A stretch of 64,000 bases of DNA from Bathynomus jamesi (lineage: Eukaryota; Arthropoda; Malacostraca; Isopoda; Cirolanidae), in assembly GCA_023014485.1 (NCBI GenBank), contig JAJOZX010006146.1:174501-238500 (forward strand). Direction: 5' to 3'. Each line of letters starts with the position of its first letter. The stretch's first letter is position 1. The notes under the pieces were generated by a model. The model was not told where the DNA came from. It did not search any database and worked only from the letters and a program-made list of their open reading frames with translations. The position numbers and the translations under genes were made by a program. Shown piece after piece: positions 43,754 through 54,205 of the stretch.

Positions 43754-46666
43754 TCACAAAATATTCTCTGAAAATACAGAGGATGCGGGTGTGCAGAGAA
43801 GCTTTGAAACAATAGTTTTAAGGAGAGGAAATCGGTTCTCCTGCTTCCAAATTTGAACTGGACAGCGTTTCCTATCTACAAGAGGTTCAGATGCATATCG
43901 GTCTAACTCCCCTGCAATCAGTAGAACAGGAGCAGTCTTTTTTTCAACCTTTCTTCTCTTGTAACTTACTTTCCCAGATTGCTCTCCTTTTGTGATCTCC
44001 ATAAAACACGTTTCAAGAATGTCCTCGTCTTTCCTCTTTCGCATAGGAGAACTGGAATTTGAGCTTCTTTCGCTTCCACTTTCATTACCTTCACTTTCAT
44101 TTTCATTAGAATCATTACCACCTTCGTCATTTTCAATACCTATGACTTCTTCAATCAGCCAGGATTTAGCCTGCTCTTTTTGATCTTGTTGAAAGAAAGA
44201 TAACTTATACCGCGGATCTATTGCAGTCGCAGTCACATAAGCCCTGTTTTTCATTATGTTCAAAGACTTCCCATCACTACTCTCCGACAAGAAACGCGCT
44301 CGAAGAAAAGTCAGGAGTTCTCTCTTTGTCGTTTGAATACCTTGGTCATCATGACCAATCTTTGAAAGAAATCTTTGTAAAATACAAATGCTTGGAATTA
44401 CGGAAGACAAAGTTGATTTTTCCGAACTCATTTCCTGAGTTAGTTGGAAGAATGGTTTTAATATTTTAAGGAGATTTCGTATCAGTGTCCACTCGAAGGA
44501 TGTGATGGTAGGTAATTCACTACGATCAGCCAAATACAGTTGCACTGGAATTTTTAATTTATATTATCTTTCTAGCATCAAATATGCACTGTTCCAACGT
44601 GTTGGGACATCTTGAACCAATAGGAGGGCTCAAGATTTTGCTGCGCTTGAATGTGTTTGAAATTGTTACAGGCCAAAGGAGAATGATTAAAGTGAGTTAC
44701 AAGGCGGCGACTTTTTGCAAGGATATCAATTACACTCCTCTGAACCATAATTGAGCCACTAATAACCAGTTGGAGTAAATGAATGCTGCAGTGTATTGAA
44801 GGTATTTCAGCCAGGTCACTACCAAGAGCCATATTACTAGGTCCATCCCTCACAAATAAATTCCTCTTATTTGCATCAAAATCACAACTATCCCACCGTG
44901 ACCGGAAAATTCGCCGTAAACATTTTCGCCGTAGGAAAATTCGCCGTAAACATTTTCGCCGTAAACATTTTCGCCGTAAGACAAATTCGCCGTAAGGATA
45001 TTTCGCCGTAAATAAAATAAAATTAAAATTAAAAAAAAGTTTAACTGAACCCTTATAATAAGACAAATTCGCCGTAAGGACATTTCGCCGTAAATAAAAT
45101 AAAATTAAAATAAAAAAAAAGTTTAACTGAACCCTTATAATAGCCGGTGCTGGTTAAGTGTGCGGTCTACCTAGCTTCGAGCAGTCTACCACAATTAAGA
45201 TTCTTTATACTGTACGGCATTGACGATTGGTTAGGTTAAGTCGTGATAGTTTGGTTAAATAAATTTCTTAAATAAATTCCTTATCTTGCTTTGAAACTCA
45301 CTATATAGGAGGAGAACGAGGCCGAGGCGCGCGAAGGCGAAGAATGGAGCCAACATTCTTTATACTGTACGGCATTGACGATTGGTTAGGTTAAGTCGTG
45401 ATAGTTTGGTTAAATAAATTTCTTAAATAAATTCCTTATCTTGCTTTGAAACTCACTATATAGGAGGAGAACGAGGCCGAGGCGCGCGAAGGCGAAGAAT
45501 GGAGCCAACATTTCCTATAGAATAGTGGAATGTTGTCGAAAGAACTCATAATAATATGCCGAGAATGAACAACAGTATAGAGCGCTTCCACAATGCAATA
45601 CAAAGCTCTATTACTAACATGCATCCAAGTATCTAGAAACTCATAACCAATTTGATGAAGGAAGAGAGCTTATTTTTAAGAAGTTTTATCACTGACTTTT
45701 ACCATTGAATAAAGACTTGCCTTTTTAATGCTTATATAATACCCTTTATCATCCATTGATTATTTTTAAAAAATTTTACGGCGAAATGTCCTTACGGCGA
45801 ATTTGTCTTACGGCGAATTTGTCTTACGGCGAAAATGTTTACGGCGAAAATGTTTACGGCGAATTTTCCTACGGCGAAAATGTTTGCGGCGAAATTTCCT
45901 AGAACCCTATCCCACATAGAGCGAAACTTTTCAGATATATTCTTGCCAGTATGCGACCCTGAGAAATGAGAAGCATGTAGCATAGCATCGTATCTTTCAA
46001 AATCTTTACCTATCCAGTGACCCGATAGTGATATAAAACTTTCTTGAGACGTTGTGCATGTCTATATATCTGAAGAAAAGCTGACATGCTTCACTTCTTC
46101 CAGCTTCTGAGCAATTTTAGACTTGAACTCATTATAAAGACGAGGAATTATAGTATCAGAGAAGTACCTTCTGCTCGGTAAGAGATATCTGGGTTGGAGG
46201 TAGGCAATTAGATCAATAAAACCATCATCTTCAACTAAACTAAATGGCTGGTTGTCCAAAGCCATCATCATGCCAATTTTACGGTGAATCATCACAGACC
46301 TGGAGTCATTGATGTCCCATATTTTTTTAGATGAAAAGCTTTCCTCTATTGAGATCTGTTACTTTGGTCCATTTTCTTTTCTTTCAGAGTACTACCAGTA
46401 GAAGTTGATGGTCTAGCCCGTATTCTATCTATGCCTATTTCCTTTGATTTAGTCGCAGCTATTCTTTTTTTGTCATTTTCGTTTTTGGCTTCAGTATACT
46501 CTTTTGGGTGATTAATCTTCAAATGATTATGACGAGGTGTTGTGCAAAAAGGCTGTTGGCCACCTTTCTCCGTCCCACGTTTGATAATCTTTTGGCAAAT
46601 ATTACACTTTGCATTGATATCGCTAGGATCATTTATTGTATACAGTGACCACACAAAACTTTTCAT
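43754..46666 (-). pseudogene. BED-type hAT transposase in pieces
   Basis: Minus-strand parts in order: a BED zinc finger (46666-46346; VWSLYTINDPSDINAKCNIC.., C-x2-C, HNHLKINH); an N-terminal helical region (46295-46062; RYLLPSRRYFSDTIIPRLYN); then, after the inserted element, the catalytic middle (about 44890-44578; RDGPSNMALGSDLAEIPSIH). The last part (44545-43754) has AIDPRYKLSFF, an acidic insert and FPLLKTIVSKLLCTPASSVF, which is the hAT C-terminus but stops before the usual end. This matches ZBED1/4-like hAT proteins. Stops and frame changes make it inactive. Confidence 0.85.
44897..45906. mobile_element. Foldback-like element, 1,010 bp, with 9-bp target duplication
   Basis: CTATCCCAC is repeated at 44888-44896 and 45907-45915. 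Both termini consist of tandem units (AAACATTTTCGCCGT, AAATTCGCCGTA) in opposite orientation. The interior has two direct 155-bp repeats (45201-45355 and 45356-45510) that start TTCTTTATACTGTACGGCAT. It has no coding gene. The frames across the termini are artefacts of the repeats. Confidence 0.9.
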
Positions 46667-46919
46667 GATTAATACTTAATAGTTTAATACAACAGAAGAA
46701 CCTGAAAGAGAAAAAAACAATTAAACATCTGAATATACTTAAATTATTATTTATCTTATATTTGGGGGGCGCTTGCCCCCAATGTAAAACAAAACATAGC
46801 AATATGAGTGTAAAAATAATGAAGTACCTAATAATATATATCCGGCCGGATAGATATGGCCATATGCGGCATATCCGATATCCAGCTGGATATCAAAAAT
46901 TCATATCCGGTGCATCCTA

Positions 46920-48059
46920 CTTTTAAACGCCCTTGTATAAAACCGATGGTTAACGCAGTTTCGAAAATGGTGTCTGACAGTAATGTGCGTCATAAACACA
47001 GCTGTTATCGAGTTCTTAATCGCAGAGAAGGAAACAGTTAGAAATATTCACAAACGTCTACAAAACGTTTACGAAGATGCTGTTGCTGATCGAAGCACAG
47101 TTGGACGCTGGTCTAAACGTGTGAAATCATCGAAGAGAGGTAGGGCCATCCTCGATGATGAGCCACGCAGCAGTCGCCCGGCATCGGCTGTGACATCTCA
47201 CACTGTGCAACTTGCTAACAGCATCATTCGATCAAATCGGCGCATCACATACAAGGAGCTATCACTGGAGCTTGGAATTAGTGAAGAAAGTGTGAATACG
47301 ATAATTCACCAATTGGGATACTCAAAAGTGTGTTCACGGTTTGGTCTGGGGATGAGACTGGGGATGAGACTGGGGATGAGACTTCGGTACACCACTTTGA
47401 ACCTGAAACAAAACGCCAATCCATGGAGTGGCATCAGGCAGACTCCCCACGCAAGAAAAGGTTCAAAATGGCTCCCTCTTCAGGAAAGGTTATGGCCACC
47501 ATCTTCTGGGACATGAAAGGGGTGATTCTGGTGGACATTATGAAGAAAAGACAAACAATCAACTCAGAGGCATATACTGCTACCCTACAGAGACTCCAGA
47601 GACGTATAAAGCGAGTTCGACCGGAGAGAAAACTGGAAGACGTCCTTCCTTTGCACGATAAGGCAAGACCACACAACAGTTTGCAAACAAGAGAGGCCAT
47701 CACAAAAATGCGCTTAACTGTTTTACCCCACGCTCCATACAGCCTGGATCTGGCACCTTCAGACTTCCATTTATTTGGGCCAATGAAGGATGCTATTCGT
47801 GGAAGAAAGTTTGAGAGTGACGATGAGGTTGTTGAGGAGATTAAGAGGTGGCTCCAGCGGAACCCAGCGGATTTTTACCAGCAAGGAATAAAGGCCCTTG
47901 TTTCGAGGTGGGGAAAAGCCGTTGAAAAGGATGGAGACTATGTGTAAAAATAAAAAATTGTAAAAAAAGTATGTAACTACTTATGTACAAAATTTCTAGA
48001 ACTTACAAGGAAACTTGGGAAGAAAAAAAAGGTGGGTCAACTATATTGAGTGGCCCTCG
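46920..48059 (+). pseudogene. Mariner copy of unit 4 (5'-truncated)
   Basis: It begins inside the mariner at CTTTTAAACGCCC, directly against the BED-hAT end, and runs to the right end TATATTGAGTGGCCCTCG. Frames 46983-47516 and 47330-47947 supply both HTH domains and the catalytic part (DETSVHHFEPETK.., LHDKARPHNS, SLDLAPSDFHLFGP). The same deletion before DET is present, here with three GGGGATGAGACT units. The SPDLAPSD proline is changed to Leu. The outer TA has become GA. Confidence 0.85.
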
Positions 48060-48231
48060 GAGATAGCAAAAGTTCTACATGAAGGTGTATTGGTGTCACC
48101 ACTGATATATCGGTCAGGGCGATTTTTTGGCATGCTATTCACTGTCAAAAGTTAAAAATTTATCTTACATGTGCTCATCATTTGAGACACTTTAATACAA
48201 ATTTTACAATTTCTATTTTTACTGCGTTCAG

Positions 48232-48333
48232 AGAAGGAATCGCAAGAAGGAAACGAAAGAGAACGGACGGATAGTGAATATGTGCTAGCGAATACTCTCT
48301 ACGAGTCTTTGGAATCCAGAATGCAACACCAAG
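48232..48333 (+). CDS. Cytoplasmic exon, unit 4 (102 nt, phase 1-1)
   Basis: It lies between TTTTTACTGCGTTCAG and CACCAAG/GTAAGT and encodes KESQEGNERERTDS, then EYVLANTLYESLESRMQHQ. It is the most diverged of the four intact-length copies (Gly to Arg, Gly to Ser, Gln to His), yet it keeps length, frame, both tyrosines and both splice sites. Confidence 0.65.
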
Positions 48334-48739
48334 GTAAGTATCATTTTTTTTTTTTTTAGACTTTCTAAAAAAATGGTTTGAATCAAAAAGGAAAGTCAGT
48401 CGAAGTAAATCGTCTGAAACATGTTTTGAAACTTCTCTGATGCTGCGCTATGATTCGCCTCAAGATAACACAACAAACTGGGTCTCAATTCTTCACATAA
48501 AAGAGGCTGAACGAGCCAAATCGTTGGAACTTAACTTAACTCCCAATAAGACATATGTTAACCTGACCTAACCTGTTAGGTCTGATTATTTTATTCCGCT
48601 TACTGTGAAAATACCATTTCTAGAGAATGATACTTCTTTCAAAAAAAAAGTGAGGCCTATTTTCATAACAGACTATCACATTATTTAAAATAAATTATTT
48701 AAAATTTTTAGATATTTTCAGTTCAATTTGGAATAGTAC

Positions 48740-48751
48740 TACATTCTTAGA

Positions 48752-48802
<51 letters not shown>

Positions 48803-49540
48803 ATAATAATAATACCAGCATATGGAAGACAGCAAATGAAAGGAAGTTGAACAAGTATTATACAAGCCAAGCTTAAGATAGGAAAATCAGCATAAATTCA
48901 TAAACTGTGTTGTGAGGTGATTGAATGTGGAGGTAGAATGGTGCTAGAGTAGCTGTGGAAGATATTTCAACAAGCGTGGGAAAGTTGAATGTGTTTCAGG
49001 TGATTGGACAAAAGTTATAATTGTACCAATGTATAAGAATAAAGTTGAAAGTAAAAAGGATTACAGATTATAAGGTGGAGGATGAACAAGGCGGCTTTAG
49101 GAATGTCAGAGGAGGGGTTGCTCAAGTATCAAAAATAAGGAATTAAGTTATAAGAAGATAACGGTGTATACTCGTATGTCATTTATGGATTTGGAGAATA
49201 GATATATGATAAAATAAATAGATGTACATTGTGGCAAGTACTTAAGATGTATGGTGTCATTGGTAAGTTATTAAAAGCAATAATAAATGTTTATGTGACT
49301 AGTAGTTCTTGTGTAAGAATTAAGGGTGAGTTGAGTGACTGGTTCTTTTTTGATGTCAGAGAATGAAAGGGTTGTTCGATGAACGAAGAAAATGCAAAAA
49401 TTGTAAAACAATATGAATATTTTGGGTGTTTGATTGACAAAAGAGCTACAGTTACATTGGAAATGGAAGGCAGAGTTAAGCAAGACAAGGAAGTCATGAA
49501 TGTGATAAAAGCTTTCACAGGAAGGAGGTGAATGAATGTA
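48740..49540 (+). pseudogene. LINE fragment, unit 4, with (AAT)n tract
   Basis: Same reverse-transcriptase fragment as in units 2 and 3 (MSFMDLENRYMIK near 49180), preceded by an AAT repeat at about 48756-48812. Confidence 0.7.
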
Positions 49541-50250
49541 CTAGGGGCACTCAATATATTTTTCCACACCCTTTTTCCTTAGCTAAATAATAGGCCATGG
49601 GGCTGAAATGTCTTTTAGGCAGTAAGTTTGAACTTTCTGCGCTTCACATAACCGGATTTTTCAAGTTTGAACCTCCCCTCATTGTTTAAAACCGCTTTTA
49701 AACGCCCTTGTATAAAACCGATGGTTAACGCAGTTTCGAAAATGGTGTCTGACATTAATATGCGTCATAAACAGAGCTGTTATCGAGTTCTTAGCCGCAG
49801 AGAAGTAAACAGTTAGAAATATTCACAAACGTCTACAAAACGTTTACGGAGATGCTGTTGTTGATCGAAGCACAGTTGGACGCTGGTCTAAACGTGTGAG
49901 ATCATCGAAGAGAGGTAGAGCCAGCCTCGATGATGAGCCACGCAGCAGTCGCCCGGCATCGGCTGTGATATCTCACACTGTGCAACGTGCTAACAGCATC
50001 ATTCGATCAAATCGGCGCATCACATACAAGGAGCTATCGCTGGAGCTTGGAATTAGTGAAGAAAGTGTGAATACGATAATTCACGAATTGGGATACTCAA
50101 AAGTGTGTTCACGGTTTGTTCTGAGGATGAGACTGGGGATGAGACTTGGGTACACCGTACACCACTTTGAACCTGAAACAAAACGCCAATCCATGGAGTG
50201 TCATCACGCAGACTCCCCACGGAAGAAAAGGTTCAAAATGGCCCCCTCTG
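49541..50250 (+). pseudogene. Mariner copy downstream of unit 4, left half
   Basis: Starts with the intact end CTAGGGGCACTCAATATA and runs to RKKRFKMAPS, where hAT II interrupts it. The right half is at 60102-60683. The first ORF is broken by a stop in place of a codon near 49806. Two GGGATGAGACT units precede the DET-equivalent position. Confidence 0.9.
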
Positions 50251-50371
50251 CAGGCCAGGATCCAGACCCATAATTTGACTAGTGCCATTTCATTAAATGC
50301 ATACCAAAATGTAAAAGAAAACATGATTCGTTATTTACTTCAAAATATTTATTTTACAAAATAAATCCTTT

Positions 50372-50516
50372 CTAATGTTTGTCACTGATAATATCAACAA
50401 GCTCCATCCTTCTTGGGGTGAGCCGTGCAAACTTCTCAACCAAAACATCCACATCGAGCTTCCGCCCATAGTGGACATGCATCAGAGCTAAACTATTCAT
50501 CCTATCATTTCTCATG
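50372..50516 (-). pseudogene. C-terminal end of hAT II transposase
   Basis: The minus strand reads MRNDRMNSLALMHVHYGRK, then DVDVLVEKFARLTPRRMELV, and stops at 50374-50372. It completes the gene cut by hAT I at the GTGCTCCT target. Confidence 0.8.
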
Positions 50517-50588
50517 GTGCTCCTCAGTGGCGGCTCGTGACTTTCAGTTATGGGGGTGCTGCCTCAGAAATTGCGAACAATTATGTCG

Positions 50589-50628
<40 letters not shown>

Positions 50629-50667
50629 TATGAGAGAGAGAGAAAGTCGAGTAGATAAATAGATATG

Positions 50668-50740
50668 AACTTTTTTCTCACAACGACCGATACTATCACT
50701 TCCCGAAGTAATGACCTTTCCTCCTGAAACACCCTGTGTG

Positions 50741-50742
<2 letters not shown>
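50668..50742 (-). repeat. Terminal fragment of another mariner-like element
   Basis: The minus strand reads CAGGGTGTTTCAGGAGGAAA then GTCATTACTTCGGGAAGTGA, a terminus pattern of mariner-like elements in arthropods. No gene is attached. Confidence 0.55.
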
Positions 50743-50815
<73 letters not shown>

Positions 50816-50876
50816 GTATATATATACACACACATATACAAACACACATTATATATATATATATATATATATATAT
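50743..50876. repeat. Complex (TA)n/(CA)n microsatellite
   Basis: Alternating TA and CA runs. The open frames are artefacts. Confidence 0.95.
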
Positions 50877-53441
50877 TTAGGGTGATTCAAAAAATCAAAG
50901 TTTTTTTTTTTAAGTGTTCAACCTGTATTTTTGTTCCCTATGACAAAAAAGTAGTGTATGCCAAATTTGGTGAATTTTAAATAAAATTTACTATGTGCTA
51001 CCAGGCGTCAAAGTTTCCCTTTTTTTCAATTTGTTTGTTTTTACAACTTATGATTTTATGTTTAATTGCTTATATTTCAGAATTTTTAATTAATGGTTTA
51101 TATACTAGCTTGCTTTTAATTGTTGTTTGGATCTCGTAATTTTGATACTAATTAATCGATTATGGAAGCTAGGCCTAACTCACCATCACCTAGTTGCTCA
51201 GTTGGGAGAAGTTCTACAAGAAAAGAAACTGAAGTATGGCTAATTGGGCAGCCCTCTGCAGTACTAAAAACATCCGTATTACCATCAGAGAAGGAAATGA
51301 TAGCCCTCTTCATGCACTACAGAAATATTAAAAAGCAAGGCATTAGAGAATCATGCTGCTCTACTGCGGATGATGTGCTAGCAATTTGGAAAAAAGCAGG
51401 AATACCAGCAAAACAAAGAATACATGTAGTAGATAAAATTCAAGGAATACTGAAGGAATGGCAGCTGCTTAAGAAAAACAAAGTACCATTGATAAGGCTG
51501 TTGCTAAAAAAGAGCAAAGAGCAGCAGAAAAGCAACAGCGTTATGAAAAAAGGAAAGCAGAAGAAGAGATCAAAAGAAAGAAGAATTAAGAGGCTGTCAT
51601 ACTCACCAGTACATCATCAGAATCAGAGGAGAGTAAAAGTGATGAATCTGGTTTCTGTGCTGCACAACCTTCAACATGGAAAAGTAAGGTTGGCAAACGT
51701 AGAAAATTGTTTGATGATAAATTATTAGGAAGTCTTGATGTTGCAAAATTGAGTGACAGAAATGCGTCTCTAGTTTTAATGTCAACAATTCAAAGTCTAG
51801 GAAAAAATCCAGACGAGTACAGGAATGCATATTGTTGACCGTCTGCCCGTATTGGTTTCAGGAGAAGGCGTTGATCAACTTCTTGGTGTGCCTAAACTGG
51901 ATTCAGGTACTGGTCTCCTGACAGCAAATGCTGTGTATCAGACATCGCTTGAATGGGGCATCTGCGAACAAATAAAATGCATGTGTTTCGATACAACGGC
52001 GGCCAATACTGGTCCTAGAAATGGTGCAGCTATTCTTCTAGAACAAAAATTCGACAACGATTTATTGTGGCTGGCATGTCGACACCACATATTTGAAATT
52101 ATGCTGGAAGCTGTTGTTTCAAAGTCTTTATCACCATCTTCTGGCCCAGATATAGTCCTTTTTAAGAAGTTCAGAGAAAAATGGTCAAGCATTAATAAGG
52201 AGAACTACGAAACAGCATCATCAGATCCAGATATCTATGAAAATATTCATGACATCAAAGATGACAATTACAGCAAATCAACTAGATACATTCCAACCAA
52301 AAGACGATTACCTAGAACTATTGCAGTTAAGAATTATTTTTTTGGGAGGTGAACCAAAAGGTGGAATCAAATTTAAACATCCAGCGGGACTTCATCGGGC
52401 TAGGTGGATGGCCAAAATTATATATTCATTAAAAATTTTTATGTTCAAATCTCAGTTCAAAATTTCAGTAAAAGACAAAAAAGGACTAAAAGACATCTGT
52501 CTATTTGCTACTCGGTTATATGTAAAGGCATGGTTTACAGCTCCTGTGCCATCTTGCGCTCCTCGTCTTGATCTGGAATTATTACAGAATCTTGTAGTCT
52601 ACAAACAAATAGATGACACAATTGCATCTGTTGCTATTAAGAAACTGTTAGGTCACCTCTGGTACCTATCAGAAGAACTGATAGCCTTGGCCTTTTATGA
52701 TGATGAAGTGCCTACTGAAACAAAAAACAAAATGGTAAAGGCCTTGCAAAATACAACAGAAACTCTTCCTGCAAAACGGGCTTTTCTAGATCCTGCACTT
52801 ATTCCAACGAAGAAATTAGAAGATTTTGTCACATCAAATACTCAAAGATTCTTTACAATAACAGAATTTAGTTCAAAATTTTTACTCAAAGATGCTAAAG
52901 AATGGCATAATGATGAAGAGTATAACTCCGCTAAGAAATCTATCAAACAGTGGAAAGTCGTGAATGATATAGCGGAAAGAGGAGTAAAATTAATGGATGA
53001 ATATAATAAAATACTAACACATGACGAAGATCAAAAACAATTCTTGCTACAAGTAGTGAAAAACTACAGGGCTGTTTACCCTGATAGAAAAAAAGAAACA
53101 TTGATGAAGTAAGGCAGCTAATGTCTCAAATATCATGCTAGTTTAATTATGCATGCTTGTGGTTATGGTAAGACCTACGGGGGAGCTGTCCACATTAAAA
53201 AAGAGCAATGCGCCTTGTACTGTACCTCCTGAGTGGTGTGGAAAACTGTACAACAATATTGGAAAAATTTGACAATTTGAGTCGTTCTGTCAATTTTTAA
53301 TTGCTGGTAGCAACCCCTAAAAATTAAAAATTTGCTAAAATATTTTAGGATAGTTGTTTTTATGCTGAAATGAACCATTTAAAGGGTTGAACACATTAAA
53401 ATATAAAAAAAAATTTTTTACCCCCATATTTGAATCACCCT

Positions 53442-53443
<2 letters not shown>
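50877..53443 (+). mobile_element. Second TTAGGGTG-family DNA transposon, 2,567 bp
   Basis: The ends are TTAGGGTGATTCAAA and TTGAATCACCCTAA. TA-rich DNA on both sides hides any target duplication. The encoded protein shares motifs with the 39.5-43.0 kb element. Confidence 0.85.
51162..53112 (+). pseudogene. Putative transposase of the second TTAGGGTG element, frameshifted
   Basis: Three ORFs cover one protein. 51162-51728 starts MEARPNSPSPSCSVGRSSTR and has a helical charged region. 51825-52352 holds CMCFDTTAANTGPRNGAAIL and LWLACRHHIFEIMLEAVVSK. 52237-53112 contains HPAGLHRARWMAKIIYSLKI and LFATRLYVKAWFTAPVPSCA. Frame changes occur near 51530-51830 and near 52340. The DTTxxNTG and C..HxxE motifs pair it with the 40.1-42.3 kb protein, but overall identity is low, so these are old, separate lineages of one family. 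Confidence 0.7.
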
Positions 53444-53483
<40 letters not shown>

Positions 53484-53513
53484 TACACACACACACACAC
53501 ATATATGTATATA
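53444..53513. repeat. (TA)n/(CA)n microsatellite
   Basis: TA and CA runs follow the transposon's right end. Confidence 0.95.
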
Positions 53514-53935
53514 CGGGGCGGCTCCAATAAACCTTAGCCCCCCCACCCATGGCCTAAACCATTAGAGGTACAGTAAAACTAAACATACCTTACAAAAGAG
53601 AATTTAATCCTGCATTTAATGAGAAACAATTAAAACTTGCTGTTCCCGCCATTGGCTTCCAAGACAGCCTGAATTCGCTTTGGGTAGCTTGCCAAAAGTT
53701 ACGTGAATAGATCTTGATCGTTACGCAAAGTTGCTAAAACAGTTTCAATGTGTTGCGTCATTGTATCCTTCCAAAATCGATTTGCTGCAGGTTCTTCAAA
53801 CAAGAGACATTCAACCTTGTCCTTTATAACGGATTCAATGTGTTCACAGACGTTCAGGTCAGGAGAATTTCCTGGCCATTCTTCATTTCCAAAGAAATCG
53901 ATCTCATGGTTCCGCAACAACTGTTGAGTGGCTAA
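53514..53935 (-). pseudogene. Truncated Tc1-like element (C-terminal transposase)
   Basis: The minus strand encodes EIDFFGNEEWPGNSPDLNVC, then EHIESVIKDKVE, the third catalytic position of Tc1 transposases (N-x-x-E-x-x in place of NPIENLW). The left end GGGGCGGCTCCAATAAACC is present; the right part is missing at 53935. Confidence 0.8.
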
Positions 53936-53999
53936 CAGTGGCGGCTCGTGACTTTCAGTTATGGGGGTGCTGCCTCAGAAATTGCGAACAATTGTGTCG

Positions 54000-54072
<73 letters not shown>

Positions 54073-54110
54073 GAGAGAGAGAGAAAGTCGAATAGATAAA
54101 TAGATAACTA
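53936..54110. repeat. Second copy of the hAT I left end
   Basis: It repeats CAGTGGCGGCTCGTGACTTT and about 70 bp more, then a TA run and GAGAGAGAGAAAGTCGA, exactly as at 50525-50665. The flanking bases do not form a target duplication with this copy. Confidence 0.9.
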
Positions 54111-54205
54111 CTCACTACTCAGTCATAAAAATAAGTAAAATAGTATCATAAAATCAATTATAGGGTACTTACGCTTAACGGGTAATTTCGAATTTGCCAA
54201 AAATT

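Larger units (their letters stand above)
43064..46919 (-). mobile_element. BED-finger hAT element with GTGCACCGGATAT termini
   Basis: The ends are TAGGGGTGCACCGGATATGA and, inverted, TAGGATGCACCGGATATGAA. The left end is rich in CCGGATAT repeats. No target duplication is found: the left flank is LINE (VTDQVDNGNVD) while the right flank is mariner, so a deletion or recombination has joined different flanks. The transposase is on the minus strand and a Foldback-like element is nested in it. Confidence 0.85.

Noticed and set aside
44783..45083. Arg- and Gly-rich ORFs (repeats of RRKHFRRK or GENVYGE)
   Set aside because: They are translations of the CGCCGTAAACATTTT repeats at the Foldback-like termini.
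50590..50980. ORFs of 70-90 codons rich in Ile/Tyr or Cys/Val
   Set aside because: They are translations of TA and CA microsatellites, as are those at 9159, 13091, 16011, 16893, 22572 and 61816.
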